DNA of 64,000 nucleotides from Quillaja saponaria (Eukaryota; Streptophyta; Magnoliopsida; Fabales; Quillajaceae), in contig CM055617.1 in the NCBI GenBank assembly GCA_029379385.1, forward strand, positions 4,960,001-5,024,000. Direction: 5' to 3'. Position numbers and translations under genes: made by a program. Below the pieces are notes generated by a model. The model was not told where the DNA came from. It saw nothing but the letters and a program-made list of their open reading frames with translations, and searched no databases. Shown here in pieces: positions 1-11,559 of this stretch; within the stretch, counting starts at the first letter, position 1, and each line of letters begins with the position of its first letter.

Positions 1-1182
1 ACACGAAAAAATAAAATATATTTTGTTCAATTGATAGATTGTTTTAATAAAAACAATTAACATTATAAATATATATATATATATACTAATTTTGAAATGA
101 ACTCAAAAAATTATATATTTTTTATAGTTGCTCTAATTATTTGAATATTAATTAATAAGACTCGAGTGACTTATAAGAGCTAAATTTTCATTATAAATTT
201 TTGTAGCTTAGTTGACTCTTGCAACTTTCTTTCACATTCTTGTTCCGTTCATTCATAAAAATAAAACCTTTCTTATCATATGCTCAAGATGCTAACTTTA
301 CTAACTTCGAACAAAGCTGCCTATATTTTCTATAATAGTACACCTTTCATAGTCTTGGACAATACCATCCTTGCCTTTTTTTTTTTTTTTTGTCCACCTT
401 TTCAGCATTTGTTGTACATGAATCAATTTGATAACTCTCACATCTAGAATATGAGCTGTTAAAAGAACTACAATGTATCAAGTAAATTTCAAGCTAATAT
501 TGTTTTTGGCTTGTGGTAACTAATAAGTGATTTGCTTAGTCATTCTATACAAATAATTTCGAATCACGTCCTTCTAATTTTTAAAAATCAGAAAAAGAAA
601 AACAAGAAGTTAAATTCAAAATTAGAATTTAAAAAAAAAATAAAATTCTTTAAACTAAATTAAGAAATTTTATTAATTGAATACAAGATATATACATATT
701 TTTACATTAAATTGTTAAGGATTAATGTTTACTTTCTTCTTACAGAAAGAAAATAAATTTCATATCTATAAAAAATATGCAATATATATATCAACCTTTT
801 TCTTTTCTCTTTATGATATGTATCAAAACAAAGAGAACTTTTTATGTAAGGGAAAGAAATAAATTTCCCATTTAAGAAAATGTCAATGTTAGGAGGAAAA
901 AAAATAATTTGAAAATGGGTGAGAGTTCCATTTTTTTTCATTTAGCTTTTAAAATGTAGGAAATAAATTTCCCATCTAGAAAATTGGTGAAAATTGGTAA
1001 ATACCAATCTCATTATTTTGAGGAAAAAACCTCCCGCCATTATCGCTTACGGTCACAAACTCACATCTCACCAGAAACAGAGACATCAGACTAAGTAACT
1101 AAAGAATGAAACTTTGAAATCCATAGCGAAATTCTCTGTAACACCCTCCATTGCAGAAGAAGCTCACAAATTTTTACAAGGA
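1..1182. other. AT-rich left flank and P4H promoter/5' UTR
   Basis: No supportable gene is visible. The stretch is strongly AT-rich, with an AT dinucleotide run at 69-85 and a long T run near 375-391. The last 150 bases become more mixed and probably hold the prolyl 4-hydroxylase transcription start and leader. An ATG at 1106 is followed after two codons by a stop, so it is a minimal upstream ORF rather than the gene start. Confidence 0.6.
69..85. repeat. AT microsatellite
   Basis: Uninterrupted AT dinucleotide run in the left flank. Confidence 0.9.
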
Positions 1183-4100
1183 ATGATGATGAAAGTTAAA
1201 GCTAAAAGTCCCAAATGGAAGTTAGGGCTACCAGTTTTATTCTTGCTTTGTTCCTTTTTCTTCTTTGCCGGCCTCTTCGTCTCTATGCTCCTTTCCCAGG
1301 ATTTGGGTGATGTACGATCAAGTTCGAGATTACTTGATGAATCGGTCGAGAATGAATACGAAGCTCAACCCAATGGTGAAAGTGGTGAAAGCTTTGTTGG
1401 GTCAATCCCATTTCAGGTAATTATAATCTTTGTTAGTCAGATCAAGGGTTCAATTTGATATGGAAATTTCAGGTAATTTGGATTATTGAATTGTTGATCC
1501 AGATAAAGTGGCACGCGTTATATGCTTTTCCTCAAATTTTAGAATTCTTATCTTTCCCAAAATTTCTGAACCAAATCTGGAAAATCATGCTTTTTCCTCT
1601 TGATTTAACTCTCTTCTTTCAAAAAACAATTTAAAAAAAATAATTACAGATAAAAAAAATAAAATTGATTTGCTACATTGAATGCATGAAGCCAAGTGGA
1701 AGGAGAGTAGTAAAAGATTATAGGGTGTGCAGGGGAGATTCTGAGAATGCTTACTGTGAGCATTTGATTCTGTAATTTCAGAATTAGGAGCTCTTAACTT
1801 TGATTTTCTTGCCCCTTAGAACTTTTGTTATTGATCGCAGGTTTTAAGTTGGAGACCAAGAGCACTTTATTTTCCAAACTTTGCGAGTCCAGAACTATGC
1901 AGAAATATTATTAAAATAGCAAAGGCAAATCTTGAACCATCAAGATTGGCTTTGCGAAAAGGGGAGACTGCTGAGAGCACCAAGGGGACTAGAACAAGGT
2001 ATTGCTAATTCTTGTGTGTCCTTTTTTATAGTTCTCATTCTCCAAAGAACAGTTTCCTTTGATTTTGCAATTCCATTTATATTTCTTTTACCAGCATCTT
2101 TCTTTAAGTCACCAAGGTATTTCCTTTATCACAGTATGGACTTGTGTGCTCGGAGTAGAAGAAATCTGAAAATTTGTTTGTTTTTTTAACACGGTGATTG
2201 TTACTTTAGAATTTGACATTCTCACAAGGATGCATTGTCTCTACAAAAGAAGAAAGTAATGAAGTGTTTTTGACAGCTGCATCTCTTTTGGCCTCCCCAC
2301 ACTGTTTCTAAATACAGATTCCGCTACAAATTTTGGTACCTGATAGGTCCCTAGTTCTTCAACTGAGAATCTGGTGTGATGCAATATGTTCTATCTCATA
2401 GATTCTCATAAAGGTCCTGGTCAGATTTATTTGCTAACGGATGTGTCATATGCTAGAACAAAATAATGTTGGTGTAGAACATTCCAACTTGTGAATATTG
2501 AGAGCTATTATGCGGATCCTGCATGTAATACTTAGAGTTATACTCTGTAACAGTTCAGGCACATTCATTAGTTCATCAGAAGACAAAAGTGGCACCTTGG
2601 AACTGATCGAGAGAAAAATTGCTAGAGCTACAATGATACCAAAGAATCACGGGGAGGTATATTCTTCCATCAAATTATATTTTGTGCATTGCAGTTTTTT
2701 ACTCACTTAAAAGTAGACTTTATGTGCTTCCTGCTTTCTTGATGCATATGTCTATATGCTTCCCAATCCCCACCTCATGTTCATTACTGTATTTATTTAT
2801 GTATCTTTCATAGAATGACTTCGGAGAACAATTTTGAATTTTGGACGATTTGCTAATTCTCTTTGTAAAAAAGAGAGTAGAATCTAATGTTACTTCATGT
2901 AATATTTCTAAATTTATGGTCAAGTTGGAGCCAAATTGGAGCTTATCCCTTGTTTTTGACATTAATAACTGCAAAAAAATAGTGGTCCTAATTAATACTG
3001 AATTCAGTTAACCTTTCATTGCAGAAAAACTATACCTCAGTATGCATAATGCAGGGTGTGTATCTATGTTGCAGGCATTCAATATATTGCGGTATGAGGT
3101 GGGCCAGAAATATGATTCTCATTATGATGCATTCAAACCATCTGAATATGGTCCTCAACAGAGCCAAAGGGTAAATACTTGACATTCATGCCATTAATGT
3201 CATAACTTTCTTCCCTTTCAAATAATGACATCTCTTAGTTTTTAAATTATCTTAATCTGCATGTGGCATTATACAAACTTCAAAATGTCAGGTAACTTAA
3301 TGATCAGACAGTTCTGGTTCTAATTTCAATACTTTCTATACCTTTCATTGGCCTTGCCTATGATCACTCATTTTCTGCAAGGGGTTTATATTGTCAGGAA
3401 ATTTGTTTTAAAACCTTGTACATTATGTCATGAGAATTTGAAACTGAAATTCATTTGTGAAATCAGTAATTGCTCCTTGTTAGGTTTCCATTGTGTAATT
3501 TTCCTCTGAATGTGTTATGCCGTTTCTCGATGAAGTTGCTACTACCCAAGATTCTCATGTTCGTGCTTAACTCTGCAGATTGCTTCCTTCTTGTTGTATC
3601 TGTCTGACGTAGAAGCAGGAGGAGAAACCATGTTCCCTTTTGAGGTAATTTAGGAAATTCCTGTTTGCTATGTATTAATTTTGATTTGGATGTAGTAATC
3701 ATACTGTTCAATTTGCAGAACGGTTTGAATATTGGGACAGGTTATGATTACAAAAACTGCATTGGTTTGAAGGTGAAGCCACGGCAAGGTGATGGACTTT
3801 TATTTTATTCAATGTTTCCAAATGGCACAATTGATCCGGTAATTTTTCTTGTTCTGAGATTATCTTAAATGCTTATAAGTTGTTCTACTCCAGTACTACA
3901 TAAAGTAGTCAGAAATCGAATCAAAGAACTCACTTTTGGACTATAAGTTCATTGACAACTATAACACACTCAGAAATATTGCATCTCTTTTGGTTAAACT
4001 GTTGATTTCTTAATTAAGATACACTAACATACAAGAAAATATTTTTATTCAGTTGTAATTGTTGTTGAGTTTACATGTGGAAAACATGCTTAGCAGAGGG

Positions 4101-4562
4101 ACTGAAGACAACAAGCAGGCCCTCGATGTCAAATGTCTGATTTTACATCCTTGACCGAGTTTAATTTAGCCTTGTAGTTCTGTCTCTTCAATTCTAAAAA
4201 TCATTCTATCTTGAAGAGAACAGAAACAGTCCATCTTGTCAATCTTGAAATCTAAATAACTCATCTGTCTGAATTCTGAATTGCTTTGGATCAAGAAAAA
4301 AAAAGAAAAAAAAAGACGAAGACAACTGAGACATGATTCTGTGGTTATGAAATTAGAGTTTCAACTTTCAAGTTTTATCTGTTTCTATAAACCTCATGAT
4401 AGTATTTTCTCCTTTAGCTTTATAGTAAATTGTCTTTCCATCTTCAAATGCTGAAAACTTTTGCAGACATCTCTTCATGGAAGTTGTCCAGTGATTAAGG
4501 GTGAGAAATGGGTTGCAACAAAGTGGATTAGAGATCAAGAACAAGAGGAATATGAATCATAA
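1183..4562 (+). CDS. Prolyl 4-hydroxylase (P4H), seven exons
   Basis: Type II membrane 2-oxoglutarate/Fe(II) dioxygenase that hydroxylates proline in secretory-pathway proteins such as cell-wall extensins and AGPs (family knowledge). Exons: 1183-1416, 1841-1998, 2554-2656, 3075-3170, 3579-3644, 3719-3838, 4467-4562. All have GT/AG borders and add to 290 aa, usual for plant P4Hs. The start is the first of three consecutive ATGs; the frame stays open upstream, but only with a TTG. Residues 1-10 are basic (KVKAKSPKWK), followed by a hydrophobic anchor at about 12-35. The double-stranded beta-helix follows. Iron ligands are H181 and D183 (YDSHYDAF) and H263 (TSLHGSCPV); K273 (GEKWVATKW) would bind 2-oxoglutarate. 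All catalytic residues are present, so it should be active. It most resembles the Arabidopsis P4H9/P4H10-like clade, but the exact orthologue is not settled. Localisation in ER/Golgi is inferred from the anchor. Confidence 0.95.
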
Positions 4563-6774
4563 TCACCACCATCATCACTTTTTGGTAACTGTGGCTTCTA
4601 CTAGATTTACTTACCGTTATGGAGAACTCCAGTCACTAGCCCTGTCTTCGGGGTCCTTGATATGCCCAAAAGTCCCTCCTCGCAATAATAACCCCCTAGT
4701 TTTGTAGTTCACGCTCATTCAACCATGCCAATTGTTTTTACCAGTGCAAAATCTCAAAAGCAGAGCTTGTGAAACAACTTGGTGAAAATGTTGTCTGTTT
4801 GATTCCCCCACCGGATACTGCTCAAGTCGCATGGGGACATTAGCTGGAGAAACTCAATACTCTTATCTCTTTGGATTTATGCCTTCCATCATTCAGCTAA
4901 AGCTACTCATTGTAAATCACTCTGCAAGTCACCAAGTAGTGGTTATTAAAATTTTATGTGTTACATACACTTCCTTATATGTCACTCACTTATATATATA
5001 TATATATATATATTTATGTTATTGTAAAAGTGAGCAACTTTTTTAATTTTTTCTCAAACCCAAACTTAATTCCATTTCAGAAAAAGTGGAATCAAGTTGG
5101 GTATATTAATACACTCACACACACAATGCAATAACTTCTTAATTTACCCACTCTCTTACTCTCTTCCATAATTTTATTAAATTAAATTAATAAAAAATAT
5201 GTACAAAATACATATGTGCCTATTTGCATGTACTAATAATTAGTTGATCTATTATTAGCTAACCAAAACAAAATCTAAAGCCTGAACTCATGTGGTAATT
5301 TATGAAAGGAGATTTTATTTCCTCCAAAATTTCTCATGGTTTAATAATATTTTATTTTTATTTTAAGAAATAGACTTAAAAAAGAAAGAGAAGAAAAAAA
5401 AAAAAGAGTAGATATTTAAAAAAGTCAACCTTAAATCACAAGAACAACTAAAGACAAGTATAACCTACTGCTATGCTGCTACCTCAATACACTTTCACGC
5501 GCCTCGTCTTCGGACCCGCGCTACATAGATGCACCCTTGTCTTGCCGTAGATTAATAAATACCTAAAAAAAGTTATAAATCAATAGGAACAGGTGATCGT
5601 CAACGCGCCGTGAAAACAGAGCGAGAGAGGGAGGGACAAGCGAGTGAGAGAAGCGAGTGGAGCTTGCCGATTTCCTCTCCGATCCATAAATTGTTCGCGG
5701 TTTAGACCTTGAATCTTAAACCCTAATTCCCAATTTCTGAACGTTCTGCCCCACTCGCTTTATCCCCACTCGCGTAGATTTCAAACTGCTGATCTCGGTT
5801 CCTGCCCGCTTTTCAGTCACGAGGTTGAAAACTCTCCCCTCTCCTAATGTTCTTTTCTTACTTCAATTTCTGTACTTTTTGTAGTTTTGCTGAAAATTTT
5901 ATTGGTGAATTTTCATTGGGTTGCGACTGGTTTGTTTGGTTCCTGAGAAAAAAAAAAAAAGATTGGAAATAACTTGAATTGGGTCCTCCATTGCTACCAA
6001 GCTGAGGAAGTAAAATGGAAAAAGAACAGAAATTTAATTCAATTACCTTTTATTATATTATACTGTTATTGAAACCAAGAAAATGAAAGTTGCCATACTT
6101 TATACTAGTTGGAGGTGCTTCCTCTCAGCCATGAAGAAATTATTCACTGCAAACAAAACATAAGAATTAGAGCTCAATTCATATGTAGAAACGAAAAGAG
6201 AAATGTGAATGAACAGAAGGTCTTGTTCAGCCGTCCAAGTCTATGTTTTTGTGTGATCATAAATGTTTAGTTCATATGTATACTTTAAAGCTTCAATCGA
6301 TTAATCATTTACCTTTTTGCCCCGTATTCTATATTATGTTGTGTTGATAGTCTATAGTGTGGAATATAAATTGCACGTCACTGTTATTACTTGATCAATA
6401 AATCAGTATTAATCTTTTGGCTTTAGTATGAATGATACCTCCTATAAGATAGAATATACATTATCACTTCTTTAATAGGAAAGGTGTGTTAGATTGTGAA
6501 TCGGGATGGTATTGGTATTGTTTTGGCTTGATGACCATGTCTTTTACTTTTGGTTGCTCAATATTGGGCTTAAGCATGGATGTGGTAAACAAATCATCCT
6601 AGTTATCAGTGTTTTATGCTTGATACTTATATGATTTCTTTTTTACGTTCAGGTATTATTTCAATGATTGTATTGGTGGTTTGGATTTCTTCATAACAAA
6701 CAAGAAATCTCTTAATAGTAGAAGTATAAAGGAAAGTGCAACTACATGTGGAAGGTTATTAGGACAATGTGCGA
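4563..6774 (+). promoter_or_regulatory. P4H 3' flank, FAR1 promoter and 5' UTR
   Basis: The left part holds the P4H 3' UTR and a TA microsatellite at 4991-5013. From about 5490 the base composition becomes GC-richer, as expected near a promoter. The motif CACGCGC occurs at 5498-5504. A purine-rich leader (about 5620-5660) is probably the FAR1 5' UTR. A likely 5' UTR intron ends with the acceptor at 6651-6652, so the coding exon would start at 6653. Two short upstream ORFs lie in that exon (6664-6696 and 6746-6778). The donor of the leader intron could not be fixed from sequence alone. Confidence 0.55.
4991..5013. repeat. TA microsatellite
   Basis: Uninterrupted TA dinucleotide run downstream of the P4H stop codon. 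Confidence 0.9.
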
Positions 6775-6778
6775 ATGA
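6746..6778 (+). other. Upstream ORF overlapping the FAR1 start codon
   Basis: A ten-codon ORF begins with the ATG at 6746 and contains a second in-frame ATG at 6767. It ends with TGA at 6776-6778, overlapping the FAR1 ATG (6775-6777) in the sequence ATGA. A separate ten-codon ORF lies at 6664-6696. Both sit downstream of the probable leader-intron acceptor, so they should be in the mature mRNA. Whether they are translated is not shown. Confidence 0.6.
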
Positions 6779-9700
6779 GTGAAAATATGGTTGACGTTGT
6801 GGATGAAGTGCATAACAATACTCCATTGTTTGAAGGGGACATAGATTTTGAGCCGCATGATGGCATTGAGTTTCCATCTCACGAAGCAGCATACTCATTC
6901 TATCAAAAATATGCTAAGTCTATGGGCTTCACCACTTCGATTAAAAATAGCAGGCGATCAAAGAAATCAAAAGAATTTATTGATGCCAAATTTGCATGTT
7001 CTAGGTACGGAGTCACACCAGAGTCAGATAGTGGGAGCAGTCGAAGATCAAGTGTGAAGAAGACAGACTGCAAGGCCTGCATGCATGTGAAGAGAAGGCC
7101 AGATGGGAAGTGGCTAGTTCATGAATTTATAAAGGAGCATAATCATGAGCTTATACCAGCTCTGGCATATCATTTCCAGATTCATAGAAATGTGAAGTTA
7201 GCCGAAAAGAATAATATTGACATTTTGCATGCTGTTAGCGAACGCACGAGAAAGATGTATGTTGAAATGTCCAGACAATCTGGTGGGTGTCAAAACATTG
7301 GATCTCTCCGGAGTGACATAACTTGTGAATTGGATAGAAACCGGTACTTGTCTTTGGATGAGGGAGATGCCCAAGTTATGCTTGAGTATTTTAAGCGTAT
7401 CCAGAAGGACAGTCCCAACTTCTTCTATGCACTAGATCTGAATGAAGAGCAACGTTTGAGAAATTTGTTTTGGGTTGATGCAAAGAGTAGGAATGATTAC
7501 ATCAGCTTCAGCGATGTAGTTTCTTTTGATACCACCTATATCAAAAGCAATGACAAACTGCCATTTTCTCCTTTTGTTGGGGTGAACCATCACTGTCAGC
7601 CAATGTTGCTTGGATGTGCATTAGTCGCAGATGAAACTAAACCAACTCTTGTTTGGTTAATGAGGACGTGGCTAAGGGCAATGGATGGGCGAGCTCCGAA
7701 ACTCATAATCACTGATCAAGACAAAGCCTTGAAAGCAGCGGTTGAAGAAGTCTTTCCAAATACACACCATTGCTTTTCCCTTTGGCATATACTAGAAAGA
7801 GTACCTGAAAATCTTTCTCCTGTGATCAAACAGTATGAGAAGTTTTTTCCAAAGTTTGACAAGTGCATTTTTAAGTCTTGGACAGATGAACAGTTTGACA
7901 TGAGATGGTGGAAAATGGTTACTAGATTTGAACTTCAAGATGATGGATGGTTTCAGTCACTGTATGAAGATCGGAAAAAGTGGGTGCCTGCATACATGGG
8001 AGATGCATTTTTGGCTGGAATGTCAACTGTGCAGCGTTCTGAAACTGTGAATTCTTTCTTTGATAAGTATATTCATAAGAAAATTACTCTTAAAGAGTTT
8101 GTGAAGCAGTATGGGACAATTCTTCAAAATAGGTATGAAGAGGAAACCGTAGCAGATTTCGATACATTGCACAAACAGCCTGCACTAAAATCTCCTTCAC
8201 CATGGGAAAAGCAAATGTCAACAGTTTATACGCATGCAATATTCAAGAAATTCCAAGTTGAGGTACTGGGTGTAGTTGGCTGCCAGTCTAAAAAAGAGAT
8301 TGTAGATGGAACAACTACAAAATTCATAATTTTAGATTATGAGAAGGATGAAGATTTTATGGTATCTTGGAATGAAATGAAATCAGAGGTTTCTTGTTTC
8401 TGTCGTTTGTTTGAATACAAAGGTTTCCTTTGCAGGCATGCATTATATGTTCTCCAAATTTCTGGTCTTTCAAGCATTCCAACTCATTATATTTTGAAAA
8501 GGTGGACAAAAGATGCAAAAGGTAGGGAATCCATTGATGGAGGCACTGAAAGAATAACAACTAGGGTGCAGCATTACAATGACTTGTGTAAACAAGCCAT
8601 CGAATTGAGTGAAGAAGGATCATTATCTGAAGACACTTATAGTGTTGCTATTCGTGCACTTGTTGATGCTCTAAAGAACTGTGTAAACGTGAATAACACT
8701 ATTAAGACTCCAGAAACTAGCAAAAGTAACCTTGGTCTTCTTGAAGCAGATGAAAATCAGGGAAATGTCACTGCTAAATTAACTAAGAAGAGGAGTGCAA
8801 GTAAGAAAAGAAAGGTCGGTTGAAAGATGACGATTCTTCTGTTTTTGGCTTTTTCTTTTGAACATATGAAGGAATGGAGACTGATACATAAGTGCTTGAC
8901 TAGGTACAATCAAAGCCAGATGATATACACGTTGATGCGCAAGACAGCATGCAGCAATTGGTTTGTTCTGTCTGTGCTTTGGTTATCATTTAATTTAGTT
9001 TATACTGGTGTACTGCATTTGACAACGCCTTAGGAATAATATTACAATGTTCAATAGATCTAAAATGGTTGTTAGCTGTTTTTAATACATTAATCATTCA
9101 ATTAAATAATTTCTAAAGTGCTGCATACACATTTCTAACTTTATGACTGTAGTAATAGTTTCCTTATTATTTGTGCTTCTACCTGCGGTTGACCATATTA
9201 TCTAATTTATGGTTGAATTTAGGATAATCTTAGCTCAGATGCGATAAACCTTAGTGGTTATTATGGAACCCAGCAGAATGTGCAAGGACTGGTAGGAATA
9301 GGATTACCCTTATCATCTGTTTACAGGGTTTAAAATATCAATTCAAAATTCTTATTTTAACTTTGTGCTAATTGCAGGTACAGCTGAATTTAATGGAGCC
9401 ACCTCATGATGGTTACTATGTTAATCATGGCATGCAAGGGCTGGTAGGTCATTCTAAAGTATGACTGTAATCTTAAAACTGATATGATTATATCATATAT
9501 GTTATTACAAAATTATTTTATATACTTGTAGGGACAATTGACTTCTATAGCACCGGGCGATGATGGGTATTATGGGACTCAGCAAGGCATTCATGGGCTG
9601 GTAGAGTACTTTTTGATCACAAACGCTCTAGTGCTGAATTCTTACAATTTGACTAATATTCATATGTTGAAGTTCTTTTTCTTTTCTTTTTTTGGTACTT

Positions 9701-9909
9701 TATTTTGGTTTGATGTAGGGGCAATTAGGATTTCGACCCCCAACTACTTTCAGTTACAGCCTGCAGGTTTGATTTTGATTTATAGATTTCTCTTAAGTGC
9801 ATTGGATTAACAGCACTCATGCATGGATTTTGGTATGTGACCTTGATTGCAGGATGAGCCTCACTTGAGATCAGCCCAGTTGCATGGCAGCACTTCAAGA
9901 AATGCATAA
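6775..9909 (+). CDS. FAR1: FAR1, phytochrome A signalling transcription factor
   Basis: Transposase-derived transcription factor that, with FHY3, activates FHY1/FHL for far-red signalling in the nucleus (family knowledge). Exons: 6775-8814, 8904-8960, 9223-9291, 9378-9443, 9532-9600, 9719-9766, 9853-9909; all introns are phase 0; 801 aa. Domains: N-terminal FAR1 zinc DNA-binding domain, about 25-125 (FACSRYG, DCKACMHVKR, KEHNHEL); MULE transposase core, about 245-345 (VVSFDTTYIKSNDKLPF, IITDQDKALKAAVEEVFP, HHCFSLWHI); SWIM zinc finger, about 540-556 (CFCRLFEYKGFLCRHAL); basic KKRSASKKRK near 675. The tail carries repeated GYYGTQQ-type motifs and ends near FRPPTTFSYSLQ and HLRSAQLHGSTSR, which I recognise as FAR1 rather than FHY3. 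The ATG at 6775 was chosen because the frame upstream opens only with GTG. Retaining intron 1 (8815-8903) would stop after two codons and drop the repeat tail. Confidence 0.97.
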
Positions 9910-11559
9910 GAAGTAGCCCTCCCCATTTACTGGATGGTAGTTGTTAACCCAATTATACCACGAATGTTGGTTTCAGAATCATTTGCTTCTCTTTCTTCAA
10001 TGCAGGAGATTGTTCGTATGCTGCTCAGTCCCGGTATCCTTTCTTCCCCTAATGACGGTGAACAACTTCTTGTATTTCACATGGAAGTTGCTTCGCAGTA
10101 TTTACCTAGCTATACCAAATTCCTGCCCAAGCTCCTTCCCTCGCTTGCAGACACGCATACACGTCACCTTTCTAGTTCTGATGGCGAACACAATAACCGA
10201 GTATTTGAATAAATGCAGTAGTTATCTTGAAGGGTGACAACTTCTGCCAAAATGTATCTGAGAAATTTACTTTCTTCGGGAGAAAGAAGAAATAAATTTT
10301 CTCGCGTGTGAGATGTGATTATGTTTTCTTTGGAGCCTTGTTAATAAAGCTAATACAAGGAGCTGCTCTTCCATAGTGAATTTAGTCTGTAAATTTCTTC
10401 AATAATCTGTTTTCTATGTATTGTAGAGGTGTATTACTAACTTAGAAATGTAAGTTGTTTCCATGTCATGTAGCATGACAGTTATCAAGTTCTTCCAATA
10501 AAACAAAATTAGTTGAAACTATTTGGATAATGTGATATTTGCATTCTAATTTGTATTGAAATTGTTATAGTTGTGGTTGTGGTTGGGAGTTCTCTTTCTT
10601 TTCTGTTAGACAAGCAAAGCACGGAGGGAGGGCATTCTCAATTCGGAAACCAAAGGCAATTCAAGCGAACCCCTTACTGCAAGTTCGAAGATTGGAAAGG
10701 TAAGTGTTCATATTCAGTTTCTTAGGTTTTGGGTTTTTGTGGATTTGATTGTTGAAAACCTTAAATCCCATAAGCAGCATAGTGTTAGTTATGAATTTAT
10801 TTGTTTATCATTTTTACGTTAATTCATGGATTCTAAAATAACTTCAGGATTTGGTGGTTAATTGTTAGCATCATCATCATTTTCCTCATCAGGGATATCA
10901 TAATTCTTAGGACTTAGGAGTAGTATTATTACTATTATTTTGCTGGAATCTTTCGGAATTTGACTTTGTTCAACTATTCAGATTCTAGCATAATTGGTGG
11001 CCAGTTTGTGAGGGTCACTAACCCTGTAGACATGATTCTGTGGTTGTCACTCTCTTCCAAAGAGAAACATGTATGATGTTTTTGTAAAAGTGGGTTGCTG
11101 TGGCATCAAAACAATTCATTATATGAAAAATATTTTGGGTCAAGTACGTTTTCTGTTCTTAATTTATTTTCATTTTCCATTTCAATCTAACTTATGGCTG
11201 TTTTTATTTTGTGGATTTCATCTTGAATTGTGATCTTGTTATGGCCATTCTTTTGATGTTGTTTGTTTTCCTGCTCTGTGGTTTACTAAATTCCTTGAAT
11301 TCGCTCTGGAAATATGTTTGTTTTTTATTCCAATATCATGATTTAATTAAGTGAAATTATGGCAATGCTGGATGCTTATAATATAAATTTTTGACTATTT
11401 GAAGGCTATAATTTGTGTTAAATGAAATGCATCTCCCAAAATTTTCATCTTCAAAGTAAATATTTTTGCTGAGTATTAGTAATTGTTTCTTTTATATTTG
11501 AATTGTGTAAATTGACAAAAGAGACTAGCCAATCAACATTGAAAGCTCTTTAACAAGTT
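9910..11559 (+). other. FAR1 3' UTR and intergenic/leader region
   Basis: The first several hundred bases are probably the FAR1 3' UTR; AATAAA-like signals occur near 10497 and TTAATAAAGC near 10340. A further exon-like segment at about 10605-10700, ending in a consensus donor (AAAGGTAAGT), may be the old leader exon of the decayed gene that follows. Open frames around 9934-10237 overlap this 3' UTR, match no family I know, and were not called. Confidence 0.4.

Noticed and set aside
729..941. 70-codon minus-strand ORF in the left flank
   Set aside because: AT-rich low-complexity translation with no domain, no splice context and no supporting promoter features.
1932..2189. 85-codon plus-strand ORF
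   Set aside because: Overlaps P4H exon 2 in another frame and runs into intron; the P4H frame is clearly the real one.
9934..10237. Two overlapping 90-98 codon ORFs after FAR1
   Set aside because: They lie in the FAR1 3' UTR, in different frames over the same bases, with no recognisable family.
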